Origin: a bacterium HR27
GTDB lineage: Bacteria > Chloroflexota > Chloroflexia > Thermomicrobiales > Thermomicrobiaceae
DNA length: 6,178 nucleotides
Assembly: GCA_002898975.1 (NCBI GenBank)
Contig: BEID01000089.1
Coordinates: 1-6,178 of the forward strand
Reading direction: 5' to 3'
This document shows positions 1-5,644 of the stretch, piece after piece (positions within the stretch are counted from its first letter, which is position 1; the number at the start of each line of letters is the position of its first letter). Position numbers and translations under genes: made by a program. The notes beneath the pieces were generated by a model. That model was not told the DNA's origin. It saw only the letters and a program-made list of their open reading frames with translations, and did not search any database.

Positions 1-1724
1 AAGAACCCTTGCCCGATCGACAGGTTGACCGCGTCACCGCGCGCCCAGTAGTCGCCACGCTCGCGGAGCTTCCAATTCGGGTCAGGAACAAGCCCCGGCG
101 ATTCGGGGAGTTCGGGGAGACCCGTTTCGGAACCGAAACCGAAGCCGCGGGCCATCTGTGGAAGGAGATTCGGGTCACGTTCGTCGAGCTGGGCACCGAT
201 CTGGAAGAAGACCGTATTGCAGGACTGCACCAGCGCGTTGTGCAGCGTCAGGCGCCCTTGCCCCTGCGGGTTCCAGTCGCGCCACACCACGGAACTCCCT
301 GGCAACGTGAATGTCGGTGGGCAGTCGAAGGTACTCTGCGCGTCGAGGCCGAGATATTCCATCCCGGCTGCCATCGTCACGACCTTGAACGTCGAACCGG
401 TCGGATAGCCGACCTGCGTCGCCCGATCGAGCAGCGGTCGGCGTTGCTCGTCGTTGAGCGCCTGCCACTCCTCGGGACGCAGCCCGAGGATGAAGCGATT
501 GGGGTCGAAACTGGGACTGCTTACCAGGGCACGAATCGCCCCGTTCCGCGGATCGATCGCCACGACGCTTCCGACGCGATCGCCGAGCGCCTCGTAGGCG
601 GCCTGCTGCAGATCCGCATCGATCGTCGTCACGACATCGGCAGCTGGTTCCGCAGGAATCTCGGCGAGAACGCGTCGCTCGCGCCCATCTGGGCCGACGA
701 TGACCAGCCGCCCGCCGCGCCGCCCACGCAGGAACTGCTCCGCCCAGGCCTCGATCCCGGCACGCCCGATGCGATCGCCTGGCTCATAACCTTCGCTCGC
801 ACGCTGCTGGAGTTCCTCTGCCGAGATTTCGGAAAGATAGCCGGTCACGTGGGCTGCGGCAGGGCCGAGAGGATACACCCGCTCGGGCCACTGCCGGACG
901 ACGACACCGGGGATGCCTGCCAGCTGCTCAAGCAAGGCCGGATCGATCGGGTCGGGCAGCGTCGCGACCGGCATGAACCAGTCCGGCTGGCCGTTGGCGT
1001 AGCGCTGGCGGATCGTCTCCTGCGGAAGGTTCAGGAGCTGGCTCAACCGCTCGAGCAACTGCTGCTCGTTCTGGATCTGGCCCGGGATCACCCCGACTTT
1101 GTTCACGAGCCCCAGTTCGGCGAGCGGCCGCCCATTCCGGTCGAGGATACGACCACGCTGCGGGACGGTCGGGATCCACTGCACGCGACCATCGCCGAGG
1201 TCAGCGACGATCAGTGACGGTGTCCAGTCGACCCAGTACCCATCACCCTCGCGGACGACCGGGATCGCATTGTCCTCCTCGAGCCTGCCGACGCGCGAGG
1301 TTTCGCGCACTACATGGATCGGGAAGCGCAAGGTGCCAGGGAGCGGTTCACCGAGCGTGATCCGGATCGCCTGCTGCCCCATCTCCTCAGCGATACCCTC
1401 GTACCGCGCGACGAACGAGCGCTCGTCGATCCGTTCGCGCGCTGCGCTGGAGAGGACGTCGTACATGCTCTGGTAGTCGCCGGCCTCCCAGGCCCGGACG
1501 AACTGCTCAGCCGCCTCGCGAGCCGTACGCGGCGCCGGCCGGAGCGCCTCGGTCGTCGCTGGCGCGGTCGCCGCCGTACCAGACCGCTCGCCACTCGGTT
1601 CCTGCAGCCCATACTGGACGGCGAGAGCGACGATACCGCCCGTGACGACCAGGAAGACCGCGAAACCGGCGAAGAGCGAGCCGAGCGGACGACGGCGTCG
1701 GGCACGGAAGGACGGATAGGACAT
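1..1724 (-). CDS. Class B penicillin-binding protein (MecA_N-type, transpeptidase), 3' end missing
   Basis: D,D-transpeptidase that cross-links peptidoglycan on the outer face of the membrane. The 574 visible residues begin MSYPSFRARR. An Arg-rich N-terminus precedes one membrane segment (about 15-37), so the protein is anchored with its bulk outside. A Pro/Ala/Thr-rich linker is followed by an NTF2-like MecA_N domain (about 66-175). The PBP dimerisation domain follows, with RGRILDRNG at 190-198. The transpeptidase domain starts near 365: the active-site motif STFK is at 444-447 (Ser444 nucleophile), SCN is the SxN motif at 501-503, and NLSIGQG is at 567-573. The KTG motif expected shortly after lies beyond base 1. 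The ATG at 1724 has AGGGGTG 7 nt upstream. Domain order resembles Bacillus PBP3 and staphylococcal PBP2a, but this does not show beta-lactam resistance. It lies downstream of prs after a 175-bp gap, so it may have its own promoter. Family call is firm; the physiological role (elongation or other) is not determined. Confidence 0.95.
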   Translation of the reverse strand, partial: MSYPSFRARRRRPLGSLFAGFAVFLVVTGGIVALAVQYGLQEPSGERSGTAATAPATTEALRPAPRTAREAAEQFVRAWEAGDYQSMYDVLSSAARERIDERSFVARYEGIAEEMGQQAIRITLGEPLPGTLRFPIHVVRETSRVGRLEEDNAIPVVREGDGYWVDWTPSLIVADLGDGRVQWIPTVPQRGRILDRNGRPLAELGLVNKVGVIPGQIQNEQQLLERLSQLLNLPQETIRQRYANGQPDWFMPVATLPDPIDPALLEQLAGIPGVVVRQWPERVYPLGPAAAHVTGYLSEISAEELQQRASEGYEPGDRIGRAGIEAWAEQFLRGRRGGRLVIVGPDGRERRVLAEIPAEPAADVVTTIDADLQQAAYEALGDRVGSVVAIDPRNGAIRALVSSPSFDPNRFILGLRPEEWQALNDEQRRPLLDRATQVGYPTGSTFKVVTMAAGMEYLGLDAQSTFDCPPTFTLPGSSVVWRDWNPQGQGRLTLHNALVQSCNTVFFQIGAQLDERDPNLLPQMARGFGFGSETGLPELPESPGLVPDPNWKLRERGDYWARGDAVNLSIGQGF

Positions 1725-1796
1725 CGGTCGCCACCCCTACCGAGGGACTCCCATTCGAGCGCGAGAAGCGTTCCACGGCCCAGAGAGGGTCGTCAA

Positions 1797-1809
1797 GGGA
1801 GAGACTCCC
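1797..1809. promoter_or_regulatory. 13-bp palindrome beside a TTGACG box, possible operator of the PBP gene
   Basis: GGGAG and CTCCC arms flank a 3-bp centre. On the minus strand the palindrome is followed immediately by TTGACG (1796-1791), a 5/6 match to a -35 box. The sequence GACTCCC is repeated at 1746-1752, close to the PBP start codon. No convincing -10 hexamer sits 16-18 bp below TTGACG, so a promoter cannot be called. The arrangement would suit a repressor or activator site but could be chance. Confidence 0.25.
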
Positions 1810-1819
1810 GTTGCCGCTC

Positions 1820-1865
1820 CCACGCGGGAACGCTGGTCGTGCTGCCGCGTGGTATCGTCCAGCGT
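1820..1865 (-). other. Two interleaved inverted repeats in the prs-PBP gap (alternative hairpins)
   Basis: Read on the minus strand, the order is ACGCTGG (1865-1859), CCACGCGG (1852-1845), CCAGCGT (1836-1830), CCGCGTGG (1827-1820). The first pairs with the third (7 bp) and the second with the fourth (8 bp). Because the pairs interleave, the two hairpins exclude each other unless they form a pseudoknot. Only 2 nt separate the third and fourth arms, which is short for a 7-bp stem and argues against a simple H-type pseudoknot. No U-run follows, so it is not a standard intrinsic terminator. It may be mRNA 3'-end or leader structure; GC-rich chance pairing is possible. Confidence 0.35.
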
Positions 1866-1899
1866 GGTCCGAGGCGAGGGACGCGGCGTGCAGCACTCG

Positions 1900-2874
1900 T
1901 CAGCGGAGCGGAAGGCGCCCGGCGCTCCGGTAGGCGAGACTCACGCTCGCACCGGTGTGGATGCGCTGGATCGACTCGCCGAGCAAGGGAGCAACCGAGA
2001 GTACAGTGATCTTGTCCAGCCGCTTGTGCGGCGGGAGCGGGATCGTATCGGTCACCACGACCTCTTTGATCGGGCTGAGCGCCAGTCGCTCGACCGCCGG
2101 ACCGCTCAGCACCGGATGCGTGCAGGCAGCATACACCTCGCGAGCGCCCCGTGCGATGCACAGCTCGGCTGCCTGCGTGATCGATCCGGCTGTGTCGATC
2201 TCGTCGTCGATCAGGATCACCTGCGCATCGTCGACCGAGCCGATGAGATTGAGCACTTCCGTCCGATCGTCGTTGCCGAGCCGGCGTTTCTCGATGATGG
2301 CCAGCGGTGCGTTCAATTCTTCCGCGAAGTTCCGCGCCCGCTTGGTACTGCCGAGATCCGGCGAGACGACCACCGGATTCTCCAGGCGCTTCTCCTGGAA
2401 GTAGCGCGCCAGGATCGGCAGTGCCGTCATCTCGTCGACTGGGATATTGAAAAATCCCTGGATCTGCCCGGCATGGAGGTCGACCGTCAGGATGCGGTCG
2501 GCACCCGCGACGGTGATCATGTCGGCGATCAGCCGTGCCGTAATCGGTACGCGTGGCTGATCCTTCTTGTCCGTGCGCCCGTACGCATAGTAGGGAATGA
2601 CCGCGGTGATGCGTCCAGCGGAGGCCCGCTTCAACGCATCGATGATGATGAGGAGTTCCATGATGCTCTCATTCACCGGGCTCGAGAACGACTGGATCAC
2701 GAACACGTCGTTCTCGCGCACGCTCTCGCCGATCCGAACGAAGATGTTCTCGTTACTGAACTTGAAGACTTCGATGCGTCCCGGTGGGATGTCGATATAG
2801 GCGCAGATGGCACGTGTCAGTTCCGGGTTGGAGTTGCCACCGAAGATCGTCAACTGGTCGTAGAGCCCGCCCAT
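1900..2874 (-). CDS. prs: Ribose-phosphate pyrophosphokinase (PRPP synthetase, class I)
   Basis: Cytosolic enzyme that transfers pyrophosphate from ATP to ribose 5-phosphate, giving PRPP for purine, pyrimidine, histidine, tryptophan and NAD synthesis. The protein is 324 residues, slightly above the usual 310-320. Visible motifs are the N-terminal FGGNSNPELT (11-20), the loop YGRTDKKDQPRVPITA (98-113), the signature DLHAGQIQGFF (132-142) with the metal/ATP-binding His134, the EKRR catalytic flexible loop near 195-198, and the PRPP-binding loop DDEIDTAGS (223-231). The usual form of that loop is closer to DDMIDTAGT, so it is mildly divergent but keeps the Asp residues. The start MGGLYDQL is chosen because homology begins there; the frame is open further up, inside rnc. 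GGAGGGG lies 13 nt before this ATG, a rather long spacing, within the end of rnc. The start is 4 nt past the rnc stop, so the two are probably cotranscribed and translationally coupled. Confidence 0.97.
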   Translation of the reverse strand: MGGLYDQLTIFGGNSNPELTRAICAYIDIPPGRIEVFKFSNENIFVRIGESVRENDVFVIQSFSSPVNESIMELLIIIDALKRASAGRITAVIPYYAYGRTDKKDQPRVPITARLIADMITVAGADRILTVDLHAGQIQGFFNIPVDEMTALPILARYFQEKRLENPVVVSPDLGSTKRARNFAEELNAPLAIIEKRRLGNDDRTEVLNLIGSVDDAQVILIDDEIDTAGSITQAAELCIARGAREVYAACTHPVLSGPAVERLALSPIKEVVVTDTIPLPPHKRLDKITVLSVAPLLGESIQRIHTGASVSLAYRSAGRLPLR

Positions 2875-2878
2875 ACGC

Positions 2879-3637
2879 TCAGCCGATCCCCTCCGCCCGC
2901 AGCTTTTCCAGGGCACGGCGTGCGGCTTCCTGCTCAGCAGCGCGCTTGCTCGGCCCATGCCCGACCCCCAGCGCACGGTCCCCGACCAACACCTCGGCCG
3001 TGAACGTACGCTGGTGCGCCGGCCCTGTCACTGCAATGGTGCGGTATACGGGCGTCACATGCAAATACTCCTGCGTCAGCTCCTGCAGTCTCCCTTTGTA
3101 GTTCTCGTTCTGCCCGAGCGCGATCAGATTCTCCGCCTCCTCTTCGAGTAGTCGCTGCAGGAACGACCGAGCGACTCGCAGGCCGCGGTCGAGATAGATG
3201 GCTGCTAGGATCGCCTCGAACGCTCCGGCCAGGATCCGCTCGCGCACCGGCCGATCGGGCCGCGGCTGCTCACCGCGCCCCAAGTAGAGCAAATCAGCTA
3301 GGCCGAGCCGCTGCGCCCACCGCGCCAGCGTCGGCGTGCGAACGAGCGCTGCCCGGTAAGCCGTCAGCTCGCCTTCGCTCGCCCGTGGGAAACGCCGGTA
3401 GAGGAACTCACTGACCAAGAGTTCGAGTACCGCGTCGCCCAGAAACTCCAGTCGTTCGTTCGACTCAGCGATCGCAGCTTCGACACTGCGACTGCGTTCG
3501 TAGACGTAGGAAAGATGCGTCAACGCCTGCCGGAGAAGGCGCGGGCGGCGGAACCGAACGCCCACGGCGAGCATCGCTCGTTCGAGACGCTCCGCATCGG
3601 ACAACGCCCCAGGTCGCTGCATCTCCTGTGTCGTCAT
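2879..3637 (-). CDS. rnc: Ribonuclease III
   Basis: Endonuclease that cuts double-stranded RNA, maturing rRNA precursors and turning over structured mRNAs. The 252-residue protein has the normal layout. A catalytic endonuclease domain (about 15-165) carries the signature NERLEFLGDAVLELL (60-74), giving Glu61, Glu64 and Asp68. A double-stranded RNA-binding domain (about 178-248) opens with NYKGRLQELTQ and contains the GPSKRAAEQEAARRAL segment (229-244). The second catalytic block reads ILAGAFEAILAAIYLD (135-150). Glu141 is kept, but the position usually occupied by the metal-ligand Asp (Asp114 in E. coli) is Gly138. The ATG at 3637 lies 3 nt after the preceding stop, with GAGG about 11 nt upstream. 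An in-frame ATG 15 nt further in has GGAG directly abutting it and is less likely. It sits in one tight run with the upstream small gene and prs, rather than beside the frequent rnc neighbours acpP, smc or era. Confidence 0.97.
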   Translation of the reverse strand: MTTQEMQRPGALSDAERLERAMLAVGVRFRRPRLLRQALTHLSYVYERSRSVEAAIAESNERLEFLGDAVLELLVSEFLYRRFPRASEGELTAYRAALVRTPTLARWAQRLGLADLLYLGRGEQPRPDRPVRERILAGAFEAILAAIYLDRGLRVARSFLQRLLEEEAENLIALGQNENYKGRLQELTQEYLHVTPVYRTIAVTGPAHQRTFTAEVLVGDRALGVGHGPSKRAAEQEAARRALEKLRAEGIG

Positions 3638-3640
3638 CGC

Positions 3641-4075
3641 TCAACGATCCTCGAGGAGCGCAGCGAGATCCACCTGCGCTTCCTGCGCGACACGCGCCAG
3701 GGCATCCCAGTCGATCGAGATGATGTACTGGTAGTGCATCGGTTCCGTTTCGCGGGAGGTCGACTTCGCTAAACCCGGCCCGACCAGAAAGTGAATCAAC
3801 GCTTCCGCCATCTCGTTTTCATCGCGTTTGCGGTCGTCCAGGGTGATCGCATTGCCACCAGCACGTGAGGCCTCGTATGCCCGGCGAAGACCGCGCTGGA
3901 ACGCTCGAGCCAATTTATCGGCCAGCTGATGCTCGCGACGCATGACGCGCCGCTGCTCGACCGCGATCTCGTGTTCCTCCAGCCCGGCCGAACTGCGCTC
4001 GAGATCTTTCGCTTCCTCGCGCCCCGTATAGTGTTCCGCGAGATAGTGCAACAACCGCTGGACTTCGTCCGCCAC
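3641..4075 (-). CDS. Hypothetical charged protein upstream of rnc
   Basis: I do not recognise this family. From a GTG start it is 144 residues (MADEVQRLLHYL...), with no membrane segment or signal peptide, so probably cytosolic. Residues 1-70 are rich in Glu, Arg, Gln and Lys with leucines at helical spacing, suggesting a long helix or coiled coil. A middle segment with LDDRKRDENEMAEALIHFL (79-97) looks helical. The C-terminal part has a hydrophobic stretch HYQYIISIDWDALARVA (114-130), then an acidic tail. The GTG at 4075 is preferred because a full AGGAGG sits 9 nt before it. In-frame ATGs at 4102 (GGAG touching the start) and 4165 (no good Shine-Dalgarno) would give 153 or 174 residues; the latter would leave only 11 nt after the DUF190 stop. 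Its stop is 3 nt before rnc, so it is almost surely cotranscribed with rnc and prs; a role in RNA or nucleotide metabolism is only guilt by association. Confidence 0.75.
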   Translation of the reverse strand: MADEVQRLLHYLAEHYTGREEAKDLERSSAGLEEHEIAVEQRRVMRREHQLADKLARAFQRGLRRAYEASRAGGNAITLDDRKRDENEMAEALIHFLVGPGLAKSTSRETEPMHYQYIISIDWDALARVAQEAQVDLAALLEDR

Positions 4076-4084
4076 GCGCCTCTG

Positions 4085-4090
4085 CCTCCT
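4085..4090 (-). promoter_or_regulatory. Strong Shine-Dalgarno deciding the GTG start of the hypothetical gene
   Basis: AGGAGG on the minus strand with a 9-nt spacer to the GTG at 4075-4073. It is the best ribosome-binding match among the three candidate starts of this gene and would lie inside the coding region if the longer forms were used. Confidence 0.55.
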
Positions 4091-4176
4091 GTCGCTCGCC
4101 ATCTCCTGCCGGAGGCCCGACGCAGTCCAATTGTCGCATACGCTCAGACTGCGAGGTACAGTCATCGCTCGGCGAC

Positions 4177-4530
4177 TCAGTCGTCCTGGCCTCTCGTTCG
4201 GTGTGTCCGGTACGCGACGACCTCACAGTCAGCCAGGATGATCAGCCCCTCGCTGACCATTTCGTCGATCTTGGGCAAGACGGCAGCGATGCGCTCGGCA
4301 CTGTCGATCACTTCGATCACGACCGGCAGGTCGATCGACAACTGGACGATGCGAGCGGTATGGAGCGCGCCGCTCGCGCCATAGCCAGCGATGCCGCGAA
4401 AGACCGTCGCCCCAGCGATCCCTTCGTGTCGGAGGAGATCCAGGATCGCGACATAGAGCGGCTTTCCGTGCCAGTGATCGCGTTCCCCCACGTAGATGCG
4501 GAGCCATTTCGCCGAGCCTGCCAGCCGCAT
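4177..4530 (-). CDS. DUF190 family protein (PII-like fold), CrcB partner
   Basis: Small soluble protein of 117 residues matching the DUF190 family in length and in conserved stretches: WLRIYVGERDHWHGKPLY (9-26), then GATVFRGIAGYGASG (40-54), LHTARI (56-61), LSIDLPVVIEVIDS (65-78) and EMVSEGLIIL (89-98). DUF190 proteins are predicted to adopt a ferredoxin-like, PII-type fold and are often encoded next to crcB; their biochemical role is not established, so a regulatory or fluoride-linked function here is inference. The ATG at 4530 is preferred: GAGGAG (4542-4537), overlapping the crcB stop, gives a 6-nt spacer. An ATG at 4536 would abut that site directly and add only Met-Gly. The overlap of ribosome-binding site and crcB stop implies translational coupling with the exporter. 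Confidence 0.9.
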   Translation of the reverse strand: MRLAGSAKWLRIYVGERDHWHGKPLYVAILDLLRHEGIAGATVFRGIAGYGASGALHTARIVQLSIDLPVVIEVIDSAERIAAVLPKIDEMVSEGLIILADCEVVAYRTHRTRGQDD

Positions 4531-4540
4531 GCCCATCTCC

Positions 4541-4912
4541 TCACGACGAGAGCAAGCGCACGGTCACGCTACCAAGCCACGCCAAAAACACGCCTCCCAG
4601 GAGGGAGCCTCCGCTGTACGCGAGTGCCGGGACCAGATCGCCATCTTCGAGCAACGCGAGAGTCTCCCAGCTGAAAGACGAGAAGGTCGTGAATCCGCCG
4701 AGGATGCCGACAGCGAGGAAGAGGCGAGCCTGACTCGAAAGAAAGCCACGCAGCGTCAACTCCAAAACGATACCGATGAGGAAGCTCCCGAGGAAATTGA
4801 CAGCGAGCGTACCCCAGGGGAAGAAATCGACACGCTGCTGCACCCAGCCGGTCACGAGATACCGCAGCGTCGCCCCAAGAGCCCCACCGAGCGCAACGAA
4901 CAGCACCTGCAT
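4541..4912 (-). CDS. crcB: Fluoride channel/exporter CrcB (Fluc)
   Basis: Integral membrane fluoride channel that lets toxic cytoplasmic fluoride leave the cell; Fluc proteins work as antiparallel dual-topology dimers. The 123-residue length is typical. Four membrane segments are visible (about 2-22, 33-53, 62-82, 95-118). The family motifs are all present: GGALGATLRY (9-18), GTLAVNFLGSFLIG (34-47, with the pore-lining Asn39) and GILGGFTTFSSFSWE (69-83), the TM3 break that binds the structural sodium ion and carries the pore phenylalanines. There is one copy only, so it should form a homodimer rather than a CrcB1/CrcB2 pair. The ATG at 4912 places the first membrane helix correctly; the ribosome site is modest (AGAGGG about 11 nt upstream). 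It follows a terminator-like hairpin after tatA, and I could not find a fluoride riboswitch aptamer in the leader. DUF190 follows 10 nt downstream. Confidence 0.96.
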   Translation of the reverse strand: MQVLFVALGGALGATLRYLVTGWVQQRVDFFPWGTLAVNFLGSFLIGIVLELTLRGFLSSQARLFLAVGILGGFTTFSSFSWETLALLEDGDLVPALAYSGGSLLGGVFLAWLGSVTVRLLSS

Positions 4913-4941
4913 CGGCCTGCGCCCTCTTCCGTCGTCACGGA

Positions 4942-4979
4942 GCCAAACACAAGAGAGGCTCCTCCGACGAGAGGAGCCT
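4942..4979 (-). terminator. Intrinsic terminator after tatA
   Basis: On the minus strand AGGCTCCTC (4979-4971) and GAGGAGCCT (4964-4956) form a perfect 9-bp GC-rich stem with a 6-nt loop. It is followed by the U-rich CTCTTGTGTTT (4955-4945). It lies 75 nt past the tatA stop and 43 nt before the crcB start, so it should separate the two genes or attenuate read-through into crcB. Confidence 0.75.
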
Positions 4980-4999
4980 GCGCACTCTTACCCTTTTCC

Positions 5000-5021
5000 G
5001 GAAACTCCGCCCGGAGCTTCC
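5000..5021 (-). other. Hairpin just after tatA
   Basis: On the minus strand GGAAGCTCC (5021-5013) pairs with GGAGTTTCC (5008-5000), 9 bp with one G-U pair and a GGGC tetraloop. There is no U-run after it. Together with the terminator below it, the tatA 3' region has two tandem hairpins; this one may protect the tatA mRNA end. It overlaps the 10-bp palindrome TTTCCGGAAA (4995-5004). Confidence 0.45.
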
Positions 5022-5054
5022 CAGCTCGCTACGCAGCGATCGTCAACGTCGCAC

Positions 5055-5249
5055 TCAGGCTGTCTTGTCCGGCAAATTCGACTGCGCCTGCTCCGCCTGC
5101 TGCGTCTCCTGCGCTTCACGCGCTGCCTGCCGGAACTCGCGGATGCTCTGGCCGAGCCCGCGCCCAATCTCCGGCAGCTTGCTGGCGCCGAAAATGATGA
5201 CGACGATGAAGAGAATGATCAGGAGCTCTTGCCAACCAAGGTTCGGCAT
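5055..5249 (-). CDS. tatA: Twin-arginine translocase subunit TatA/TatE
   Basis: Pore-forming subunit of the Tat pathway, which exports folded, often cofactor-bearing proteins with twin-arginine signals. The 64-residue protein starts MPNLGWQELL, has one membrane helix (about 7-21, IILFIVVIIF), then the hinge and family signature FGASKLPEIGRGLG (20-33), an amphipathic helix (SIREFRQAAREAQE, 35-48) and a short Gln/Glu-rich polar tail. It is at the short end of the TatA range, so TatE-like is an equally good label. The frame runs open upstream to 5441, but homology begins at this ATG and GGAGGAGG lies 12 nt before it. No tatC or tatB is visible here; TatC must be encoded elsewhere. A sigma-A-type promoter lies about 50 bp upstream and a terminator follows, so it is probably transcribed alone. 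Confidence 0.95.
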   Translation of the reverse strand: MPNLGWQELLIILFIVVIIFGASKLPEIGRGLGQSIREFRQAAREAQETQQAEQAQSNLPDKTA

Positions 5250-5296
5250 CGTGCGCCTTTGCCTCCTCCGACGAGTCGGAACGCCCGTCCAGTGCA

Positions 5297-5325
5297 ATTG
5301 AACACCCTCGGTGGGTCGTTGACAA
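5297..5325 (-). promoter_or_regulatory. Predicted sigma-A promoter of tatA
   Basis: Minus strand TTGTCA (5325-5320, 5/6 to the -35 consensus), a 17-bp spacer, then TTCAAT (5302-5297, 4/6 to the -10 consensus). Transcription would begin near 5290, leaving a leader of about 40 nt before the tatA ATG that contains GGAGGAGG (5269-5262). The leader also has a small hairpin, CCGA and TCGG around CTCG (5279-5268), touching that ribosome site. Confidence 0.55.
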
Positions 5326-5600
5326 GCACGCAGTGTTCGACCGGTTCCCTTTGCAGTGAAGAACGGAACTCCGCCACTCGCACAATGCCAGTTGCTACTC
5401 GTACCCCGGCCGACCGCGTCATCACAACCGGCCAGGAGCAAGAACAGTCAGCCCTGCGCACGAGCCGGGTCACTCGTCGCCCCATCGCAGGTGCAACGAC
5501 ACAGGACGTTCCTCCGCTTGAGGGGATCCGTCGGTCGCTCGGTCTCTGCGCCCCCTGTGCGAGTGCTCCGCTCGATGCCGTGTGGGCAGAACGATTCCGC

Positions 5601-5638
5601 CCCTCTCGTCACACTTCGGTCACGAGTTGGGGAGAGGG
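5601..5638. repeat. Inverted and direct repeats upstream of the cpsB-like gene
   Basis: CCCTCTC (5601-5607) is complementary to GAGAGGG (5632-5638), and an alternative pairing is CTCGT (5605-5609) with ACGAG (5622-5626). Between them lies the direct repeat GTCAC at 5608-5612 and 5619-5623, spaced 11 bp, about one helical turn. Being just upstream of a -10-like box with no good -35, it could be a transcription-factor site. Confidence 0.3.
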
Positions 5639-5644
5639 TCGCAG

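Noticed and set aside
9..1217. Long plus-strand open frame of 402 codons
   Set aside because: It is antisense to the PBP gene, whose transpeptidase motifs are unmistakable in the other strand. Its own product is Arg/Asp/Pro-rich with no domain, typical of an antisense frame in GC-rich DNA.
1791..1796. TTGACG as the -35 of a PBP promoter
   Set aside because: No acceptable -10 sequence occurs at the required spacing, so it is kept only as a note beside the palindrome.
2875..2976. N-terminal extension of prs up to 2976
   Set aside because: The added 34 residues lie inside rnc in another frame and have no similarity to PRPP synthetases, which begin near MGGLYDQL.
1849..3003. Long plus-strand open frame of 384 codons
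   Set aside because: It covers prs in antisense; the prs motifs fix the real coding strand.
4913..5054. Fluoride riboswitch before crcB
   Set aside because: The conserved pieces (GAUG near the 5' end, the pseudoknot-forming segment and a CUGAUG-type 3' block) were not found; the visible structure is a plain terminator hairpin. A covariance-model search would settle it.
5319..5324. Plus-strand TTGACA as a -35 box for the cpsB-like gene
   Set aside because: No -10 hexamer follows at 16-18 bp and the gene starts about 350 bp away. The overlapping minus-strand TTGTCA has a proper partner for tatA.
5250..5441. Possible lipoprotein start (TTG then LLAGCDD) in frame with tatA
   Set aside because: The LLAGC looks like a lipobox, but only a few residues precede it, too short for a signal peptide. 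The rest lacks structure and would fuse to TatA, which has its own start and ribosome site.
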